Below, piece by piece: positions 8,004 to 8,311 of a DNA stretch of 8,311 nucleotides. The stretch is from Candidatus Egaibacter danicus (GTDB lineage Bacteria > Pseudomonadota > Gammaproteobacteria > Burkholderiales > Burkholderiaceae). A program made the translations under genes and the position numbers. The notes beneath the pieces were generated by a model, which worked only from the letters and a program-made list of their open reading frames with translations, was not told the origin of the DNA and did no database searches. Every line of letters starts with the position of its first letter. The stretch's first letter is position 1. The stretch spans positions 1-8,311 of the forward strand of contig JAABRC010000068.1 in the NCBI GenBank assembly GCA_011391115.1. The letters are read 5' to 3'.

Positions 8004-8052
8004 GCTATATTTTTGATAGCTTCTCGCGCATATCTGGCGGAGGCTAAAGGCC
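8004..8052 (+). repeat. Interspersed repeat copy B (GCTA..TAGC family)
   Basis: This is the intergenic partner of the repeat at 3735-3782. It begins with the hairpin GCTAT (8004-8008) / ATAGC (8016-8020) with a T-rich loop, continues through CGCGCATATC, and ends AGGCTAAAGGCC. It sits between the stops of two convergent genes, where such repeats usually lie. The T-rich loop and following sequence might also contribute to transcription ending. Confidence 0.65.
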
Positions 8053-8072
8053 AAAAATATTCTTGAAAAGTC

Positions 8073-8311
8073 TTATTTGGCAGCCTTGTTGTAGTTGGCA
8101 ATACCGTCCATGATTTCCTGATGGGCGGACTGCGGGCCTTCCCAGCCCAGAATCTTGACCCACTTGCCCTGCTCCAGATCCTTGTAGTGCTCAAAGAAGT
8201 GGGCGATGGTTTTCAGTCGCATCGGGTTGAGATCCTCCGGTTTTTGCCACTGGCTGTAGATGGACAGAATCTTGTCGGTGGGAACCGCCAGTACCTTTCC
8301 GTCCTGCCCGG
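8073..8311 (-). CDS. ppa: Inorganic pyrophosphatase, C-terminal part
   Basis: Reading leftward from the window edge gives 78 complete codons and a TAA stop (8075-8073); the 5' part lies outside the window. The translation contains GQDGKVLAVPTDKI, IAHFFEHYKDLEQGKWVK and a short C-terminus ending NYNKAAK. The DGK..AVP and HFFEHYKDLE..KWV blocks are typical of the C-terminal third of family I soluble pyrophosphatases. The enzyme hydrolyses pyrophosphate to two phosphates with Mg2+, pulling biosynthetic reactions forward. These include the PPi-producing steps of NAD+ synthesis and acyl-CoA formation. The gene converges on the hydrolase gene with a 102-bp spacer holding repeat copy B. Confidence 0.93.
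   Translation of the reverse strand, partial: GQDGKVLAVPTDKILSIYSQWQKPEDLNPMRLKTIAHFFEHYKDLEQGKWVKILGWEGPQSAHQEIMDGIANYNKAAK

Noticed and set aside
7652..8194. 180-codon minus-strand frame near the right end
   Set aside because: It overlaps the true ppa frame on the same strand and the hydrolase gene on the other. The ppa motifs are in a different frame.

Overview
The window looks like chromosomal DNA of a betaproteobacterium, most likely of the family Comamonadaceae (Rhodoferax/Polaromonas-like). This rests on the high-GC coding style, the nadE-glnB pair, protein families typical of that group, and interspersed repeats that I recognise from memory as common in Comamonadaceae. I could run no database search, so the genus is an inference. 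There are no rRNA, tRNA, CRISPR, IS or phage genes.

Layout, left to right. Positions 1-90 hold the 3' end of dgkA (diacylglycerol kinase, + strand). A LOG-family nucleotide phosphoribohydrolase gene follows after one base (92-697, +). Converging on it is a minus-strand operon, nadE (2761-1085) then glnB (1049-711). It pairs glutamine-dependent NAD+ synthetase with the nitrogen sensor PII. Diverging from nadE, with the two start codons sharing a CATG, is a large GNAT/FemAB-like acyltransferase-fold gene (2760-4139, +). This gene appears to have absorbed two different interspersed repeats as in-frame coding sequence.

Next come two tandem genes of unknown function (4302-4832 and 4924-5472, +). 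Their C-terminal halves are clearly paralogous, and a perfect 30-bp palindrome lies between them. After a 97-bp gap with a good sigma70-like promoter and an overlapping 13-bp palindrome comes a storage-lipid unit: a WS/DGAT acyltransferase (5570-7201) with an unusual, strongly basic C-terminal tail, followed 1 bp later by an alpha/beta hydrolase (7203-7970). The window ends in the C-terminal part of a family I inorganic pyrophosphatase gene (ppa, minus strand, running off the right edge). The spacer before it holds a second copy of one of the repeats.

Functionally the window is mostly housekeeping: phospholipid turnover, nucleotide salvage, NAD+/nitrogen signalling and neutral-lipid metabolism. 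The most unusual points are the repeat-derived protein segments in the GNAT gene, the unexplained tandem paralogue pair, and the histone-like tail on the WS/DGAT enzyme.
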